Positions 33,985 through 47,782 of a DNA stretch of 56,864 nucleotides are shown in pieces. The notes below the pieces were generated by a model. That model did no database searches, was not told where the DNA came from, and saw only the letters and a list, made by a program, of their open reading frames with translations. The stretch is from Solobacterium sp. (GTDB lineage: Bacteria; Bacillota_I; Bacilli_A; Erysipelotrichales; Erysipelotrichaceae), in assembly GCA_017432325.1 (NCBI GenBank), contig JAFRJJ010000056.1, positions 1 through 56,864 on the forward strand. The letters are read 5' to 3'. The translations under genes were made by a program, and so were the position numbers. Position 1 is the stretch's first letter, and every line of letters starts with the position of its first letter.

Positions 33985-35127
33985 TCAGCTAAACATCTTT
34001 TTAAACTGATCCCAGGGCTTCTTCTTGGATCCGTTCTGGATATCCTGAAGCTGTCTGTACAGTTCTTTTTCCTTTGATGTGAGTTTCTTGTCGACCTGGA
34101 TCCTGACAGTGCAGATCTGGTCACCGGGTTTGCCGCCTCTGACATCGGGAACACCCTCGCCTCTTAGACGCAGCTGTGTTCCTTCCTGTGTGCCGGCCGG
34201 GATCTTCATCGTCACTTCACCGCGGATCGTAGGCACGTCCAGTGTTGTTCCGATCGTCGCATCAACTGCTGTGACCGGGATATCAAGGAATATGTTCTTT
34301 CCTTCACGGACGAACTGGCTGTGTTCACGGATATGGATCTCGATGAACAGATCGCCGTTGTCTCCTCCGTTGACACCGCGTTCACCTTTGCCGGCAATGC
34401 GGAGCTGCTGTCCGTCGTTGATGCCTGCAGGAATCTTTACATCGACTTTTGTATGCTTTCGGATATATCCTCTGCCCTGGCAGTCAGGACACGGTCTTCT
34501 GATCTTCTTGCCGGTTCCGCCGCAGTCCGGGCAAACGGACTGTGTACGGTATACGGTGAAGCCCATTCTCTGCTCACGGGTAACGCTGCCGGAGCCGCGG
34601 CATGTGGAACATGTTTCGATATCGCTGGAGTTCTCCGCACCGCTGCCTCCGCATCTGGTGCACTTCTCATCTACGTCGATATCGATCGTTTCCGTTTTGC
34701 CGAAGCAGGCGTCCATGAAGTCGACATTCATCCGCATGAACCGGTCATTGCCGCGCTGCGGTCCGGTATTGCGTCTGGCACTGCCGCCGAAACCGCCCAT
34801 GCCTCCCATGCCTCCGCCGAAGAAGGATGAGAATATATCATTCAGGTCATCGAAGCTGCCGCTCTGGAATCCGCCGAAGCCGTTTCCGAATCCGCCTGCG
34901 CCGTCCATTCCGGCAAAGCCGAACTGGTCATAAGTCTGGCGCTTCTGCGGGTCACTGAGAACTTCATACGCCTCATTGATCTCTTTGAATTTATCTTCCG
35001 CACCCGGATCCTTGTTTACATCCGGATGATATTTTTTCGCCAGTGAACGATATGCCTTTTTGATCTCGTCCTCACTTGCCCCTTTTGAGATTCCCAGAAC
35101 CTCATAATAGTCTCTTTTATCCGCCAT
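33985..35127 (-). CDS. dnaJ: chaperone protein DnaJ
   Basis: 380 residues. J-domain with HPD (about 32-34), Gly/Phe-rich linker ([25 protein letters not shown]), four CxxCxGxG zinc repeats ([32 protein letters not shown]), then two beta-sandwich domains and a dimer end. It stimulates DnaK ATPase and delivers clients. Separated from dnaK by 96 nt containing a stem-loop and joined to clpB by 19 nt. Confidence 0.97.
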   Translation of the reverse strand: MADKRDYYEVLGISKGASEDEIKKAYRSLAKKYHPDVNKDPGAEDKFKEINEAYEVLSDPQKRQTYDQFGFAGMDGAGGFGNGFGGFQSGSFDDLNDIFSSFFGGGMGGMGGFGGSARRNTGPQRGNDRFMRMNVDFMDACFGKTETIDIDVDEKCTRCGGSGAENSSDIETCSTCRGSGSVTREQRMGFTVYRTQSVCPDCGGTGKKIRRPCPDCQGRGYIRKHTKVDVKIPAGINDGQQLRIAGKGERGVNGGDNGDLFIEIHIREHSQFVREGKNIFLDIPVTAVDATIGTTLDVPTIRGEVTMKIPAGTQEGTQLRLRGEGVPDVRGGKPGDQICTVRIQVDKKLTSKEKELYRQLQDIQNGSKKKPWDQFKKMFS

Positions 35128-35174
35128 ATCATCACTGCCCTTTCTGTATCGTCATATCGGGTGTTTCCTCATAA

Positions 35175-35208
35175 GACAAACTCCCAGGTTTTACCCCAGG
35201 AATTTGTC
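35175..35208 (-). promoter_or_regulatory. stem-loop between dnaK and dnaJ
   Basis: GACAAA/TTTGTC outer arms with TCC/GGA inner pairing around a C/A-mismatched loop. No T-run follows. Such hairpins between dnaK-operon genes act in mRNA processing or stability; this role is inferred. Confidence 0.5.
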
Positions 35209-35223
35209 GGTCGATCATTTGTC

Positions 35224-37708
<2,485 letters not shown>

Positions 37709-37712
<4 letters not shown>

Positions 37713-38740
37713 TTGTCTTCTTCGCCGCCTCCCGAGCTGTACATTTTCTCAATCATCTTTGCAGTATAGCCGATCATAGAAACGATCTGGTCGTAATTCA
37801 TACGGCTTGGACCTACCACCATCAGCTGACCGTTTTCCTCTCCGCTGACACGGAATGTGCTTCTGACGATCGCTACGTCGTTCAGCCATGTCAGTTCTGT
37901 ACCCTGGGTCGTTCTGACTGCGACTGCGGTCGAATCGTTCCCGAGATCTCTCCATACTGTGGAGTCATCCAGCATCGACATCAGCTGTTTCAGCTTTCCG
38001 ATATCTTCGAACTCCGGCTGGTACAGCAGTCTGTCCTTTCCCGAGAAATAGACATTCTCGCTGGCAAACTTGACGAATGCCTGGACAAATGCTGTAAAGA
38101 GGATCTCATGACGTTCAACGACCGATGCCAGAGCCGGTTTGATGTCTTCCATACGGTCGACAAGTTCTGCAAGCGGTACGTTCTTCAGCCTGTCATTCAG
38201 GATCTCTGTGCATGTTTCAATATCATGTACGGATACTGACTGTTCAAAGTGGAACGTCCTTGTTTCGGTATGTCCCGAATTCGTGATGAACACGCATACT
38301 GCATTTCTGTCGTCAAGCGGGAACAGCTTGATATGCCTCAGGCGCTGCTTTGATGAATCAGGTCCGATCGCGCCGCTTGTCATATTCGTCATTTCAGACA
38401 ATATCTGACAGCTCTGACGGATCGCCTCTTCAATATTCAGGTTGGCTGCTTCAAACGCGTTGCGGATTGCAACTTCCATCCGCTTGTCCATGCCTGAGCC
38501 GCTCAGAAGGTTCTCACAATAGAACTTGTATCCCAATGTGCTCGGAACTCTTCCGCTTGAAGTATGTGTTTTTTCAAGGTATCCCATCTCTTCAAGTACC
38601 TGCATGTCATTACGGATGGTCGCACTGGAATACGGCAGACGGTATTTCTGCTGCAGTGCTTTGGAACCAACCGGTTCAGCGGTACGGATATATTCGTCGA
38701 CGATTGCTTTGAAGATCTCGATACGTCTGGGTGTCAACAT
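37709..38740 (-). CDS. hrcA: heat-inducible transcription repressor HrcA
   Basis: 343 residues: winged helix (RRIEIFKAIVDEYIRTAEPVGSKAL and SSATIRNDMQVLEEMGYLEK), GAF-like domain and dimer helices. It binds CIRCE and represses the operon, with activity depending on GroEL. AAGGAGG lies 8 nt before ATG 38740. First gene of hrcA-grpE-dnaK-dnaJ-clpB, preceded by CIRCE overlapping the promoter, so autoregulation is expected. Confidence 0.96.
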
Positions 38741-38784
38741 GATATCCGCCTCCTTTTTAGCATTCCTGTCCCTTGACTGCTAAC

Positions 38785-38813
38785 AGTATATATCTGAACT
38801 TTAGCACTGTCAA
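38785..38813 (-). promoter_or_regulatory. hrcA operon sigma-A promoter
   Basis: -35 TTGACA (38808-38813), exactly 17 bp, -10 TATACT (38785-38790) on the minus strand, 45 nt before the start codon. The -35 lies inside the CIRCE element, giving steric repression by HrcA. Confidence 0.85.
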
Positions 38814-38827
38814 GGTAAGTGTGCTAA
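38801..38827. promoter_or_regulatory. CIRCE element
   Basis: TTAGCACTG, 9-nt spacer, GTGTGCTAA. Each arm differs by one base from the consensus TTAGCACTC/GAGTGCTAA. Directly upstream of hrcA. Confidence 0.88.
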
Positions 38828-40468
<1,641 letters not shown>

Positions 40469-40485
40469 TTCATCTTTGCATACAG

Positions 40486-40512
40486 ACGGCAGGATCACCC
40501 TGCCGTTTTTTT
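40486..40512 (+). terminator. terminator after the GH1 gene
   Basis: ACGGCAGG (40486-40493) and CCTGCCGT (40499-40506) around ATCAC, then seven T. Classic intrinsic terminator 17 nt after the stop. Confidence 0.92.
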
Positions 40513-40641
40513 CGGGCCCACACAGCAAAGTGACAGATCAAAACAGCGGTACGTCAAATTCAGTGCAGTCAAACTGTGATAACATATATTTACAAACAGC
40601 GTCATACAGAAAGGTTTTGTGTCTGTATTGGAGAACATATC

Positions 40642-42009
40642 ATGGAAGAAATCAAACATATTGAACTTGAAACATCACTCGGAACAGTCGTTGGAAACTG
40701 TACCTCGGAATACAGGGAGTTTCTGGGGATCCCCTATGCCAGAGCAGAGCGTTTCCGCTATGCGGTACCTGTTGACAGATTTGAAGGCAAACTGGAAGCA
40801 GTGTCATACGGGAACGCGTGTCCGCAGTACAGGATGTATTTTCCCCAGCTCGACAATCCCGAACGTCTGTTTTATTACAGGGAATTCAGGGAAGGAATTG
40901 ACTTTCATTATGACGAAGACTGTTTGAACCTGAATATCTATACCCCTGCCGAGCCCGTGAACTGCCCTGTCATGGTCTTTATCCATGGCGGAGGCTTCAA
41001 TTCCGGCTGCAACCAGGAGGAACCTTTCCGCGGATATGAGTTTGCAAAACGCGGGATCATCACGGTCTTCATTAATTACCGTACAGGAATATTCGGTTAC
41101 CTGACGCATGAAGATATTCAGCAGGAATACGGAAGAAACGGAAACTTCGGTCTGGATGACCAGCTGACATCCATCAGATGGGTCAAAAAGCATATCGCTG
41201 ATTTCGGCGGTGACCCTGACAATATCACCCTGGCAGGACAGAGTGCCGGAGCAATTTCAATCCAGTATCTTTGTCTTGATCCGGACAACGAAGGACTCTT
41301 CCAGCGTGTCCTCATGCTGTCCGGTGCCGGACTCTTCCCGAAATTCGCCCTGCCGAGACCTGCTGAACAGACGCAGGAATACTGGCTGGAACTGATGCAG
41401 AAAGCAGGATGCAGCACATTGGATGAGCTCAGATCTCTGCCTGTCAAAGAACTGCTGACTGCTGTTCAGGAACTGAAACAGGAACGCAGCGATACGACGT
41501 ACAATACCATGCCTGTGATCGACGGGTGTCAACTGAAAGGTCCGGTCGACCGGCTGATCAAACATCCTTTGAAGATCGGCTATATGCTCGGCTATACGAA
41601 CAACGATATGTACGCACCCGTGATGGCATTTATCGGCAACCAGTTCGGCACGAAGAACAACGCTTATATTTACTTCTTTGATCTGGATGCGCCGGGTGAC
41701 GGAAACGGTGCCTTCCATTCCAGCGATCTGCGCTATATGTTCGGAAGACTGTCATCTTCATGGCGTCCGTATACCGTGAGGGACTATGAAGTATCTAGAC
41801 AGCTTATCGATTACGAAGCAGCTTATGCGGTAAACGGTGATCCCAATGGACCGTTCAGACCGCAGTGGCTGCCCTGCGTCAAAGGTAAAACAAAGATCCT
41901 CTGTTTCGGGAAGGAACGGACACACATGGGAACACCTTCTGCCCTGAAACTCATCAGCAACATGATCCATAAAGGCGAACCGAAGGCAGAAACAAAAGAA
42001 GTACAGTGA
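40642..42009 (+). CDS. type-B carboxylesterase family protein
   Basis: 455 residues from ATG 40642. Carboxylesterase type-B features are the N-terminal GTVVGNCTSEYREFLGIPYA, EDCLNLNIYTP, the oxyanion FIHGGGFNSG, nucleophile elbow GQSAGAISIQYL and the C-terminal His in AFHSSDLRYMFG with the later WRPY. The middle acid is probably in a loop near the Asp/Glu of the PVIDG region. It could hydrolyse ester groups on plant glycosides, which would suit the neighbouring GH1 and sugar symporter; substrate not shown. Separate promoter after the GH1 terminator; convergent with the symporter gene. Confidence 0.9.
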   Translation: MEEIKHIELETSLGTVVGNCTSEYREFLGIPYARAERFRYAVPVDRFEGKLEAVSYGNACPQYRMYFPQLDNPERLFYYREFREGIDFHYDEDCLNLNIYTPAEPVNCPVMVFIHGGGFNSGCNQEEPFRGYEFAKRGIITVFINYRTGIFGYLTHEDIQQEYGRNGNFGLDDQLTSIRWVKKHIADFGGDPDNITLAGQSAGAISIQYLCLDPDNEGLFQRVLMLSGAGLFPKFALPRPAEQTQEYWLELMQKAGCSTLDELRSLPVKELLTAVQELKQERSDTTYNTMPVIDGCQLKGPVDRLIKHPLKIGYMLGYTNNDMYAPVMAFIGNQFGTKNNAYIYFFDLDAPGDGNGAFHSSDLRYMFGRLSSSWRPYTVRDYEVSRQLIDYEAAYAVNGDPNGPFRPQWLPCVKGKTKILCFGKERTHMGTPSALKLISNMIHKGEPKAETKEVQ

Positions 42010-42033
42010 GTGAGTGAACTGTACCTCTTTTTT
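42001..42033. terminator. terminator between esterase and symporter genes
   Basis: GTACAGT (42001-42007) and ACTGTAC (42018-42024) followed by CTCTTTTTTTT. The stem includes the esterase stop codon. Confidence 0.8.
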
Positions 42034-42041
42034 TCGGATCA

Positions 42042-43529
42042 TCAGATCTCGATCTCTTTGTTTTCGTATGATTCCCTGAGCTTCTGTTCCTTGCTGATCT
42101 GGAGTTCTGCTGTCTTTTCTTTGGTCAGCGGATAGTAGAAGATCAGGACCGCGGCCATGATGCCGAACATGATCGCCGGGATCAGTGTTCCGAGGTCATA
42201 CATGATCTTCAGGTTGGAGAGCGTCTGAACCGCTCCTTTTTCATATTTATAGTGCATGCCGAGCAGCGCGCCGTTGACACAGATGGCAGCCAGGACCTGT
42301 CCGACTTTTCTGAACAGGTTGAATACGGAATAAGCAGTTCCGTCTTCACGGCTTCCGGTACTGACTTCAATATCATCGATGGCATCCGTTACCATCGCCC
42401 ACAGCTGCATGACAAGCGTTGTCAGTCCGCATCCGCTGATGAAGTTCATTGCAAGGAAGATCCACAGCAGTTTCGCAGGATCCATGCCGCGCAGGAAGAA
42501 GAGTACAAGGTTAGCCAGAGCGGCAATCGTCATACCGACTGATGTGACTTCCTTCTTGCCCTTCTTTCCCGTCAGCTTGGGAAGGAAGAACATGAAGATG
42601 ATCATCGGTGAATATGTGCATGCCTGGGTCGCCAGGTTCATCCAGTTTGCGTGGAAATAGTCATTGAACAGATATGTATAGAAACTCTGTGTAAACATCT
42701 GGCCGGCAAGCAGCAGCATCGATACCATCGTGACGCCAATAAATGCGCGGTTCGTAAAGAGAAGCTTGATGGCTTTCTTTGCGGCACCTTTCTGAGGAGG
42801 CTGTGGCTTTGTCTTGACACGTTCTTTATTCAATGTGAATGCGATCAGCAGCATAATGCATGAAACGACCGCCATGATGACGACGCCTTTGAACACAGGC
42901 GCATACTGCAGATCAGTGATCACTTTGCCGTTCTCACCGATGACCGGATTGCCTGACCCGTCCAGACGGTCCGCGTATGCAAAGCTGGCAATGAGCAGTA
43001 CAGGGATCGAGCCGAGCGCAGCACCGATCGAACGGAATACGGAAAGCTTGCTGCGTTCATGCGCGTCAGTCGTTACGACAGATGCCAGTGATCCGTAAGG
43101 AATCTGGAGCACAGTATATGCCATACCGAAGAAGATATACGTACATGTCGCGTAGATGCATGTTGCTGTATAGTGTCCTTCCTCTCCGATTCCCGGCAGT
43201 TTCAGGAACATCAGTACAGCTGATATGGAAAGCGGTACTGCCGCATACAGGATCCATTTTCTGTAACGCCCGTATTTGCCGGGTTCTACAGTATCGCATA
43301 TCCTACCCATGATCGGATCATTGATTCCGTCCCATATTCTTGCCACGATAAACATGACCATGATGAATAAAGGACTCAGATGAAAGATGTCAGTATAGAA
43401 CTTCTGCAGAAGCGTTGTGACCAGCGCAAACACAAGACAGCCTGCAGTATCGACCATTGCATAACCAAGATAATCCTTCGCTTTCAGTCCGCTGGTACGG
43501 CTGATATAACTATTACTATTATCTGACAC
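42042..43529 (-). CDS. GPH-type sugar:cation symporter (MFS superfamily)
   Basis: 495 residues, twelve predicted membrane helices. Family features are YAMVDTAGCLVFALVTTLLQ at the start, the IWDGINDPIMGRICDTVEPGKYGRYRKW loop between helices 2 and 3 and the long central loop. It imports glycosides, pentosides or hexuronides with Na+ or H+. The start is GTG 43529 with GGGGAGG upstream. It lies opposite the esterase gene; with GH1 nearby it may serve glycoside uptake, though GH1 seems specific for phosphorylated sugar, so the pairing is uncertain. Confidence 0.88.
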   Translation of the reverse strand: MSDNSNSYISRTSGLKAKDYLGYAMVDTAGCLVFALVTTLLQKFYTDIFHLSPLFIMVMFIVARIWDGINDPIMGRICDTVEPGKYGRYRKWILYAAVPLSISAVLMFLKLPGIGEEGHYTATCIYATCTYIFFGMAYTVLQIPYGSLASVVTTDAHERSKLSVFRSIGAALGSIPVLLIASFAYADRLDGSGNPVIGENGKVITDLQYAPVFKGVVIMAVVSCIMLLIAFTLNKERVKTKPQPPQKGAAKKAIKLLFTNRAFIGVTMVSMLLLAGQMFTQSFYTYLFNDYFHANWMNLATQACTYSPMIIFMFFLPKLTGKKGKKEVTSVGMTIAALANLVLFFLRGMDPAKLLWIFLAMNFISGCGLTTLVMQLWAMVTDAIDDIEVSTGSREDGTAYSVFNLFRKVGQVLAAICVNGALLGMHYKYEKGAVQTLSNLKIMYDLGTLIPAIMFGIMAAVLIFYYPLTKEKTAELQISKEQKLRESYENKEIEI

Positions 43530-43623
43530 GGTTTTTCCTCCCCGAAATAATATGATCTTTTATATTGTATCACGGCTGTCTAAAAGCAACGTTATTGATT
43601 CTGACATTCGGCATACGTTATGT

Positions 43624-43655
43624 AAAAACAGCCGGACGAAGAATCATTCCGGCTG
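43624..43655 (-). terminator. terminator after feoAB
   Basis: CAGCCGGA (43629-43636) and TCCGGCTG (43648-43655) around 11 nt, followed on the minus strand by TTTTTAC, 25 nt after the stop. Confidence 0.85.
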
Positions 43656-43679
43656 CCGGTAAAACGAAACATTTGATAT

Positions 43680-46022
43680 TTATGAAATGCCAAACAGCAG
43701 TCCGATCATTCGTACAAGCAAAGCCATGATCCAGGCGATCCCGCACTGCCACAGAACAACATAGAATGCCCATCTGCTGCCCATCTCACGTTTGATCGCT
43801 GCGATCGCCGCTACACAAGGTGTATAGAGCAGGCTGAATACCAGCATGGAAGCTGCCGTCAGGGTACCGATCGATCTGACACCGCCGGCAAACAGGACCT
43901 CCATAACGGACACAACACTTTCTTTGGCCATGAAGCCGCTGACAAGAGACGTCACGATGCGCCAGTCACCAAGACCGATCGGCCTGAACAACGGTGCAGC
44001 GAACCCGGCGATCACTGCCAGGATACTGTCGTGGGAATCAGCCACAAGGTTGAATCTGAAATCAAAGCTCTGCAGGAACCACACAACGATCGTCGCGATC
44101 AGGATGACCGAGAATGCGCGGTGCAGGAAATCTTTCGCCTTTTCCCATAAGAGCTGCCATACATTTTTCGGACTCGGCAGACGGTAATTCGGAAGTTCCA
44201 TGACAAACGGAACAGCTTCACCTTTGAACAGCGTATTCCTGTATACAAAGGCAATCAGGATGCCGACGATAATACCGAGCAGGTACAGTCCCGTGATGAT
44301 CAGCCAGCTGTACTTCGGGAAAAATACACTGACAAAGAAACTGTAGATCGGCAGCTTCGCGGTACATGACATAAACGGCGTCAGCAGAATGGTCATGCGT
44401 CTGTCACGGTCACTGGGAAGCGTACGTGTCGACATGACCGCCGGTACTGTGCATCCGAACCCTATCAGCATCGGTACAATGCTTCGTCCGGAAAGACCGA
44501 TATGACGCAGCAGCCTATCCATAAAGAAAGCAACACGCGCGATATATCCGCTGTCTTCCAGCAGTGAAAGGAAGAAGAACAGCGTCACGATCAGAGGAAG
44601 GAAACTGAGAACACTTCCGACACCTTCAAAGATGCCGTTCATGATCAGGCTCTGGACAGCCTCATTGACCTGTCCTGCCTCCATGACCGATTTGATCCAG
44701 TCTCCGAGTATACCGATCAGATTCGCCAGCAGATCCTGCAGGAACGGTCCGATCATGAAGAATGTCAGGAAGAATACCAGACCCATGATCAGGATGAACA
44801 TCGGGATCGCTGTAAACTTACCGGTCAGGAGATTGTCGATCTTCTGGCTTCTGAGATGTTCACGGCTCTCACGCGGACGGATCACGCATGTATCCGATAC
44901 CTTCTGGATGTACTCAAACCGCATGTCCGCAATTGCGGCGCTATGGTCGAGTCCCCTCTCTTTTTCCATCTGCATAATGATATGTTCGACCATTTCCTGT
45001 TCGTTCTGGTCAAGTTCAAGCTGCTGAGCGATGAGCTGATCTCCTTCGATCAGTTTGCTTGCGGCAAACCTGACGGGAAGTCCCGCTCTCTCGGCATGGT
45101 CTTCGATCAGATGACAGACAGCGTGCAGTGCCCTGTGCACTGCTCCGCCATGGTTCTCAGGGCTGCAGAAGTCCTGTCTGAGAGGTTTTTCCTGATATTT
45201 AGCGATATGTACAGCATGCCGTACAAGCTCGTCCACACCCTCGTTCCTCGCAGCTGATATAGGAACTACCGGAACACCCAGCAGGGCTTCCATGGCGTTG
45301 ATATCGACTGTTCCGCCGTTGCCGCGCAGTTCATCCATCATATTCAATGCAACTACCATCGGTGTATTCATTTCAAGCAGCTGCAGCGTCAGATACAGAT
45401 TGCGCTCGATGTTCGTCGCATCGACGATATCAATGATCGCCTTGGGCTTTTCCTTCAGTACAAAGTCACGTGATACAAGCTCTTCGCTGGAATACGGTGA
45501 CATGGAATAAATACCCGGAAGGTCTGTGATCCTGGTGTTGGGATAACCGCGGATCACACCATCTTTACGGTCTACCGTAACACCCGGGAAGTTTCCTACA
45601 TGCTGGTTGGCACCCGTCAGCTGATTGAACAATGTTGTTTTGCCGCTGTTCTGATTTCCTACCAGCGCAAATGTCAGTATCGTATCATCGGGAAGCGGAT
45701 TGCCTGTACCCTTCGGATGGAACCTGCCTTCTTCACCAAGGCCGGGGTGGTCTGTTTTCTTATAATTGTGAACATCATTTCTGACTGTTTCTGTCTTCTG
45801 AGCAGGCTCGATCGTGATCTGTTCCGCATCGGCTACACGAAGCGTCAGCTCATATCCGTGCAGACGGAATTCCATGGGATCCCCCATAGGAGCCAGCTTT
45901 ACCAGCGTGATCTCTGCACCGGGAATCACTCCCATATCCAGAAAATGCTGGCGCAGCATCCCGTCTCCGCCTACTGTCAATATCCTTCCGGTCTCTCCCG
46001 GTTTTAATGAATTCAACTTCAT
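43680..46022 (-). CDS. feoB: fused FeoA-FeoB ferrous iron transporter
   Basis: 780 residues. Residues 1-75 are a FeoA SH3-like domain (MKLNSLKPGETGRILTVGGD to ADAEQITIEP); a linker leads to the FeoB G domain with G1 GNQNSGKTTLF, G3 DLPGIYSM and G4 NMMDE, a helical GDI-like part, and the membrane domain with two Gate motifs (FGCTVPAVMSTR, SCTAKLPIYSF). It imports Fe2+ across the cytoplasmic membrane. Usually FeoA and FeoB are separate; here they are one chain, and no feoC is visible. A 17-bp palindrome upstream may be an iron-responsive site. Confidence 0.95.
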   Translation of the reverse strand: MKLNSLKPGETGRILTVGGDGMLRQHFLDMGVIPGAEITLVKLAPMGDPMEFRLHGYELTLRVADAEQITIEPAQKTETVRNDVHNYKKTDHPGLGEEGRFHPKGTGNPLPDDTILTFALVGNQNSGKTTLFNQLTGANQHVGNFPGVTVDRKDGVIRGYPNTRITDLPGIYSMSPYSSEELVSRDFVLKEKPKAIIDIVDATNIERNLYLTLQLLEMNTPMVVALNMMDELRGNGGTVDINAMEALLGVPVVPISAARNEGVDELVRHAVHIAKYQEKPLRQDFCSPENHGGAVHRALHAVCHLIEDHAERAGLPVRFAASKLIEGDQLIAQQLELDQNEQEMVEHIIMQMEKERGLDHSAAIADMRFEYIQKVSDTCVIRPRESREHLRSQKIDNLLTGKFTAIPMFILIMGLVFFLTFFMIGPFLQDLLANLIGILGDWIKSVMEAGQVNEAVQSLIMNGIFEGVGSVLSFLPLIVTLFFFLSLLEDSGYIARVAFFMDRLLRHIGLSGRSIVPMLIGFGCTVPAVMSTRTLPSDRDRRMTILLTPFMSCTAKLPIYSFFVSVFFPKYSWLIITGLYLLGIIVGILIAFVYRNTLFKGEAVPFVMELPNYRLPSPKNVWQLLWEKAKDFLHRAFSVILIATIVVWFLQSFDFRFNLVADSHDSILAVIAGFAAPLFRPIGLGDWRIVTSLVSGFMAKESVVSVMEVLFAGGVRSIGTLTAASMLVFSLLYTPCVAAIAAIKREMGSRWAFYVVLWQCGIAWIMALLVRMIGLLFGIS

Positions 46023-46058
46023 GAACGTTCAACCTCGCAGTATTGCTGTTATCTATGT

Positions 46059-46075
46059 TCCTGTTCAGAACAGGA
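46059..46075. promoter_or_regulatory. palindrome upstream of feoAB
   Basis: TCCTGTTCAGAACAGGA, perfect 8-bp arms around a single A, extended by TATG/CATA with one extra base. It is 37 nt before the start codon. It does not match the Fur box or DtxR consensus I know, so the regulator is unknown. Confidence 0.6.
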
Positions 46076-46187
46076 CATATCCCATATACAATAGCACAAG
46101 GTAGTTATTTCCAATAGTGGATTTCCTCATAAACAGCTCTGTCTCCTGTTTGCAGTATCCGCTGTTTTTCAGAATTTCTTCTCACAT

Positions 46188-46232
46188 GAAAAGATGCTGA
46201 CCTTCAGGCATATAGGTCCCGGATCAGCACCC
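46188..46232 (-). terminator. possible terminator after the DegV gene
   Basis: GTGCTGA and TCAGCAT pair around a long loop, then TTTTC on the minus strand. Weak. Confidence 0.35.
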
Positions 46233-46273
46233 TTTAGATTTCTTTAATCAATATATTGTTTTCGGAATACGTT

Positions 46274-47137
46274 TCAGCGCTCTTTTCCCAGGAAGAACAG
46301 TCCGAGCATTCCCGGTCCGACATGCGCACCGGAGAACGGTTCATGCGGACAGACGATGACATTCGCGTCCGGTGTTTCAGCCAGGATCAGTTTCTGCAGT
46401 CTCAGCGCATCCTCCAGACAATCACCATGAGAGATGTAAACTGTCTGTCCGGGTTCTTCCACTCTCTTGTCATGGTATTTCCCGGCAAGCTTGCTGATGG
46501 CCTTCTTTCTGCCATGGCAGTTCGCGCAGGAAACGATGTGGCCTGTATGATCTCCATAGAGGATCGGTTTGATATTCAATGTGGTTCCGATCGCTGCAGT
46601 TGCTTTGCTGACCCGGCCGGTACGCTTCAGGAAGTTCAGATCGTCAACCGTAAAATACTGACAGCAATGCGGCACCATGTCATCCAGGATCTTTGCCGCT
46701 TTGGCAGCCGGTATCCCCTGTCTGCTCAGCTCAGCAGCTTTGACCGCAAGCAGTCCGTTTCCGAATCCGCAGCCATGTGAATCAACGATATGAACGATCC
46801 TGTCACGGTATTCTTCCAGCAGCTGTTCTGCCGCATTGACCGCCGCATTATAGGTACCGCTGATTCCGGAACTCATCGCGATATAGATGATATCTGTCCC
46901 TTCCTTCAGCAAAGGTTCAAATACTGAAATAAACAGGCCTGTATTCAGCAGTGTTGTTTTGACACTGACACCTTTTCGCAGCTGTTCATAATATGTATGA
47001 ATATCAAAGTGTTCAATATCACCATCATACGTATAAGGCTGATCATCGATCGTATAATCGATAGGAAGAAGTGTGATACCTTCCAGACATGAACCCGGAA
47101 GATTTGCGGTTCCGTCCGCAAAAACTGCAAATGACAT
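46274..47137 (-). CDS. DegV family fatty-acid-binding protein
   Basis: 287 residues from ATG 47137 (AGGGGG 7 nt upstream). DegV hallmarks are the first strand FAVFADGTANLPG, the TTLLNTGLFISVFEPLL and IYIAMSSGISGTYNAA segments, VDSHGCGFGNGLL, and LKRTGRVSKATAAIGTTLNIKPIL. DegV (FakB-type) proteins hold acyl chains for phosphorylation by FakA; no fakA lies in this window. The usual DSTADL start reads DGTANL here, so one fatty-acid contact may vary. Confidence 0.9.
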   Translation of the reverse strand: MSFAVFADGTANLPGSCLEGITLLPIDYTIDDQPYTYDGDIEHFDIHTYYEQLRKGVSVKTTLLNTGLFISVFEPLLKEGTDIIYIAMSSGISGTYNAAVNAAEQLLEEYRDRIVHIVDSHGCGFGNGLLAVKAAELSRQGIPAAKAAKILDDMVPHCCQYFTVDDLNFLKRTGRVSKATAAIGTTLNIKPILYGDHTGHIVSCANCHGRKKAISKLAGKYHDKRVEEPGQTVYISHGDCLEDALRLQKLILAETPDANVIVCPHEPFSGAHVGPGMLGLFFLGKER

Positions 47138-47397
47138 TCTAAAACCCCCTGCCTGCACTTTCAAGACCGCTCCGTTGAATATAGACAGAAATGACGAATA
47201 CATGCATACTGCATATTCTGAAAAAGGAAAAGCTTTTCAAAATATACTTGTATTATACTCCACGTATCCGCATTTATTGATTCTGTGTTTTTCCGCTTTT
47301 TCGGAAAACCTGTTTCTGAAATAAGCTGATCCCCTCTGCTGATCTGTTCAGCAGTTCCGTCCGGCAATATGATATGATCATGAAGGAGGCTGACACT

Positions 47398-47748
47398 ATG
47401 AATTATCATTTGGAACATAACCGTATCTGGCTTGAAGGTGATGATGGAAAAGAGCTCGCGTATGTAACATTTCCTGCGTTTGAACCGGGTATGGTGGAAG
47501 TAACACATACAGTTGTTGATCCGTCGCTCCGCGGTCAGGGAGTAGCCGGGATCCTGATGGAAAAAATGACCGATGTCCTGAGAGAGACCGGTCAGAAAGC
47601 TGAACTGACATGTTCATATGCCCTGAAATGGTTTATGAAACATCCGGAGAACCAGGATGTCCTGATCGACCCTGAAGCAGAAGCAGTCAAGGCCGCAGGC
47701 GGTGTCCCGGAAGCCTGCAGGATCCCCAGACATAAACCCATGCAGTAA
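47398..47748 (+). CDS. small GNAT-like acetyltransferase (YjdJ type)
   Basis: 116 residues from ATG 47398 (AAGGAGG 8 nt upstream). Single-domain GCN5-related fold: EVTHTVVDPSLRGQGVAGILMEKM includes the acetyl-CoA loop R-G-Q-G-V-A, followed by CSYALKWFMKHPE. Such proteins resemble the C-terminal acetyltransferase domain of GTP/NAT12-like proteins and their substrate is unknown. Monocistronic with its own terminator. Confidence 0.88.
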   Translation: MNYHLEHNRIWLEGDDGKELAYVTFPAFEPGMVEVTHTVVDPSLRGQGVAGILMEKMTDVLRETGQKAELTCSYALKWFMKHPENQDVLIDPEAEAVKAAGGVPEACRIPRHKPMQ

Positions 47749-47756
47749 ACATATAC

Positions 47757-47782
47757 TAAAAACGCCATGCGGCGTTTTTTAT
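47757..47782. terminator. bidirectional terminator
   Basis: AACGCC/GGCGTT around ATGC with A-run before and TTTTTTATT after, between convergent acetyltransferase and hydrolase genes. Confidence 0.85.

Noticed and set aside
45292..46104. Plus-strand frames opposite feoAB
   Set aside because: Shadows of the FeoA and G-domain coding sequence; no independent signals.
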